From the NCBI GenBank assembly GCA_905233335.1, contig CAJOED010000090.1, positions 1 through 5,785 on the forward strand: DNA of 5,785 nt. Direction: 5' to 3'. Below are positions 5,018-5,785 of this stretch, in pieces. Made by a program: the position numbers and the translations under genes. The notes below the pieces were generated by a model, which saw nothing but the letters and a program-made list of their open reading frames with translations, had not been told where the DNA came from and made no database searches. Position 1 is the stretch's first letter. Each line of letters begins with the position of its first letter. Origin of the DNA: an uncultured Synergistales bacterium. GTDB taxonomy: Bacteria > Synergistota > Synergistia > Synergistales > Aminobacteriaceae.

Positions 5018-5785
5018 GGAATAACTTGTGAAATCTTTTCATATTCATGTCCTCTAAAAACACTACCAAATTCGTCAAGTGCATGTTTAATTCTGTCAGA
5101 CATATGAATATCAATCTTTTGCAGAATTTCATCAATTTCACTGGGAAAGACATTTTGTAAATTGTTTCGTCATCATCAGCATAATATAACATATTGACCT
5201 GTTTTGCCTTCAGTCTATGTTTGCTGATATATACATTCCATAGCCTTTCACTGACAAAAAAACGCTTCTGCTGCTCATCATTGTAGATATAGGCAGGACG
5301 TTCTTTTTCGAAAATCGACAGGACAGCAAACAGCCATTCACAGTATTTCACGAAATCATCGTACTTCATTATGAACATATTATCCCAGTAAATTTTGTTG
5401 TTATGCTCCATGACGTTAATGAAATCTTCATAATAATCTGGGAAATTGTCTTTGATTATTTTCTGTAATGTCCTGTAGTCGTTGCTTAGGTGTGCTTTGC
5501 AATATTGTACAGCTGCGGAATGCGTCAAGATACCCTTTCTTGGTAAAATTATTTTGCCGGACTCAAGAATTTTGATAATCTCATCTACGTTGTTTATCCT
5601 GTAATCAGCAATTGCATTTTTGGGTTTTGATACGCCAAAATCAAGCAATCCATTATCCTCAAAGTCTAAAAACCTCCTGTAGTGATACAGACCGACATAC
5701 TTTACTTCAGGATACACCTTGCGCAAGTTCTTCCACGCCCAGTACATAGCTGTAAGTTCATTGTAGCAGTCGTTCTTTTCGCTGA
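4995..5785 (-). CDS. DUF4422 protein, probable polysaccharide glycosyltransferase (5' end outside window)
   Basis: The reading frame is open to the window edge: 12 further codons before the ATG at 5747 read SEKNDCYNELTA, the family's conserved block (usually KN..YCELT.) leading into YWAWKN. The gene therefore starts beyond 5785, and the 262 residues visible lack the N-terminus. Counting from the internal methionine, other DUF4422 signatures are GLYHYRRF (19-26), IILPRK (66-71), NMFIM (123-127), YCEWLF (135-140) and RFFVSERLWNVY (162-173). The family occurs in capsule, O-antigen and exopolysaccharide loci and is thought to transfer sugars; donor and acceptor here are unknown. Residues about 199-250 form a basic, hydrophobic-patched tail that might sit on the membrane. 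The gene is A/T-rich compared with ispE, against which it converges with 19 bases between stop codons. Its final codons (TPPKP) are inside the ispE terminator. Confidence 0.88.
   Translation of the reverse strand, partial: SEKNDCYNELTAMYWAWKNLRKVYPEVKYVGLYHYRRFLDFEDNGLLDFGVSKPKNAIADYRINNVDEIIKILESGKIILPRKGILTHSAAVQYCKAHLSNDYRTLQKIIKDNFPDYYEDFINVMEHNNKIYWDNMFIMKYDDFVKYCEWLFAVLSIFEKERPAYIYNDEQQKRFFVSERLWNVYISKHRLKAKQVNMLYYADDDETIYKMSFPVKLMKFCKRLIFICLTELNMHLTNLVVFLEDMNMKRFHKLFQKTPPKP

Noticed and set aside
1..5785. CRISPR array, insertion sequence, integrase or attachment site
   Set aside because: No regularly spaced repeats, terminal inverted repeats or transposase/integrase motifs were seen on either strand.

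Overview
This is a bacterial chromosomal window of moderate GC content. It holds the end of a ribosomal RNA operon followed by four plus-strand protein genes and one incomplete minus-strand gene. The organism cannot be fixed from this sequence alone. The MEP-pathway gene ispE, the Shine-Dalgarno/TATAAT signals and the rRNA show it is a bacterium. The short, T-rich leaders suggest an anaerobic gut or rumen lineage such as Synergistota or Clostridia, but that is only a guess; the 23S/5S sequence would settle it.

Positions 1 to about 290 are the last tenth of a 23S rRNA, including the sarcin-ricin loop. A spacer of about 55 bases without a tRNA leads to a complete 5S rRNA (about 346-460) and then a strong intrinsic terminator (474-510), which closes the rrn operon. 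An extended -10 promoter starts almost directly behind the terminator. It drives a single 577-residue DUF262-DUF1524 protein (565-2298), a GmrSD-type nuclease of the kind found in type IV restriction and anti-phage systems. No partner gene lies next to it.

A second extended -10 promoter (2313-2321) drives an MgtC/SapB-family membrane protein (2358-3089). It is followed by ilvE, a branched-chain aminotransferase (3132-4196), and ispE, the CDP-methylerythritol kinase (4187-4975). The last two overlap by 10 bases and are probably translationally coupled, although they serve unrelated pathways (branched-chain amino acids and isoprenoids). A GC-rich terminator follows ispE.

A DUF4422 protein (probable capsular or exopolysaccharide glycosyltransferase) converges on this terminator from the minus strand. 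It runs off the right edge: the first visible ATG is internal, because conserved family sequence continues upstream to base 5785. Its last codons lie inside the ispE terminator hairpin.

All five protein genes are intact or cut only by the window edge. I see no CRISPR array, insertion sequence, tRNA or obvious frameshift. The most notable points are the lone defence-type nuclease placed directly after an rrn operon, the dual-use terminator, a hairpin that could mask the MgtC ribosome binding site in read-through RNA, and a compact IspE. I do not see convincing evidence for a previously undescribed system.
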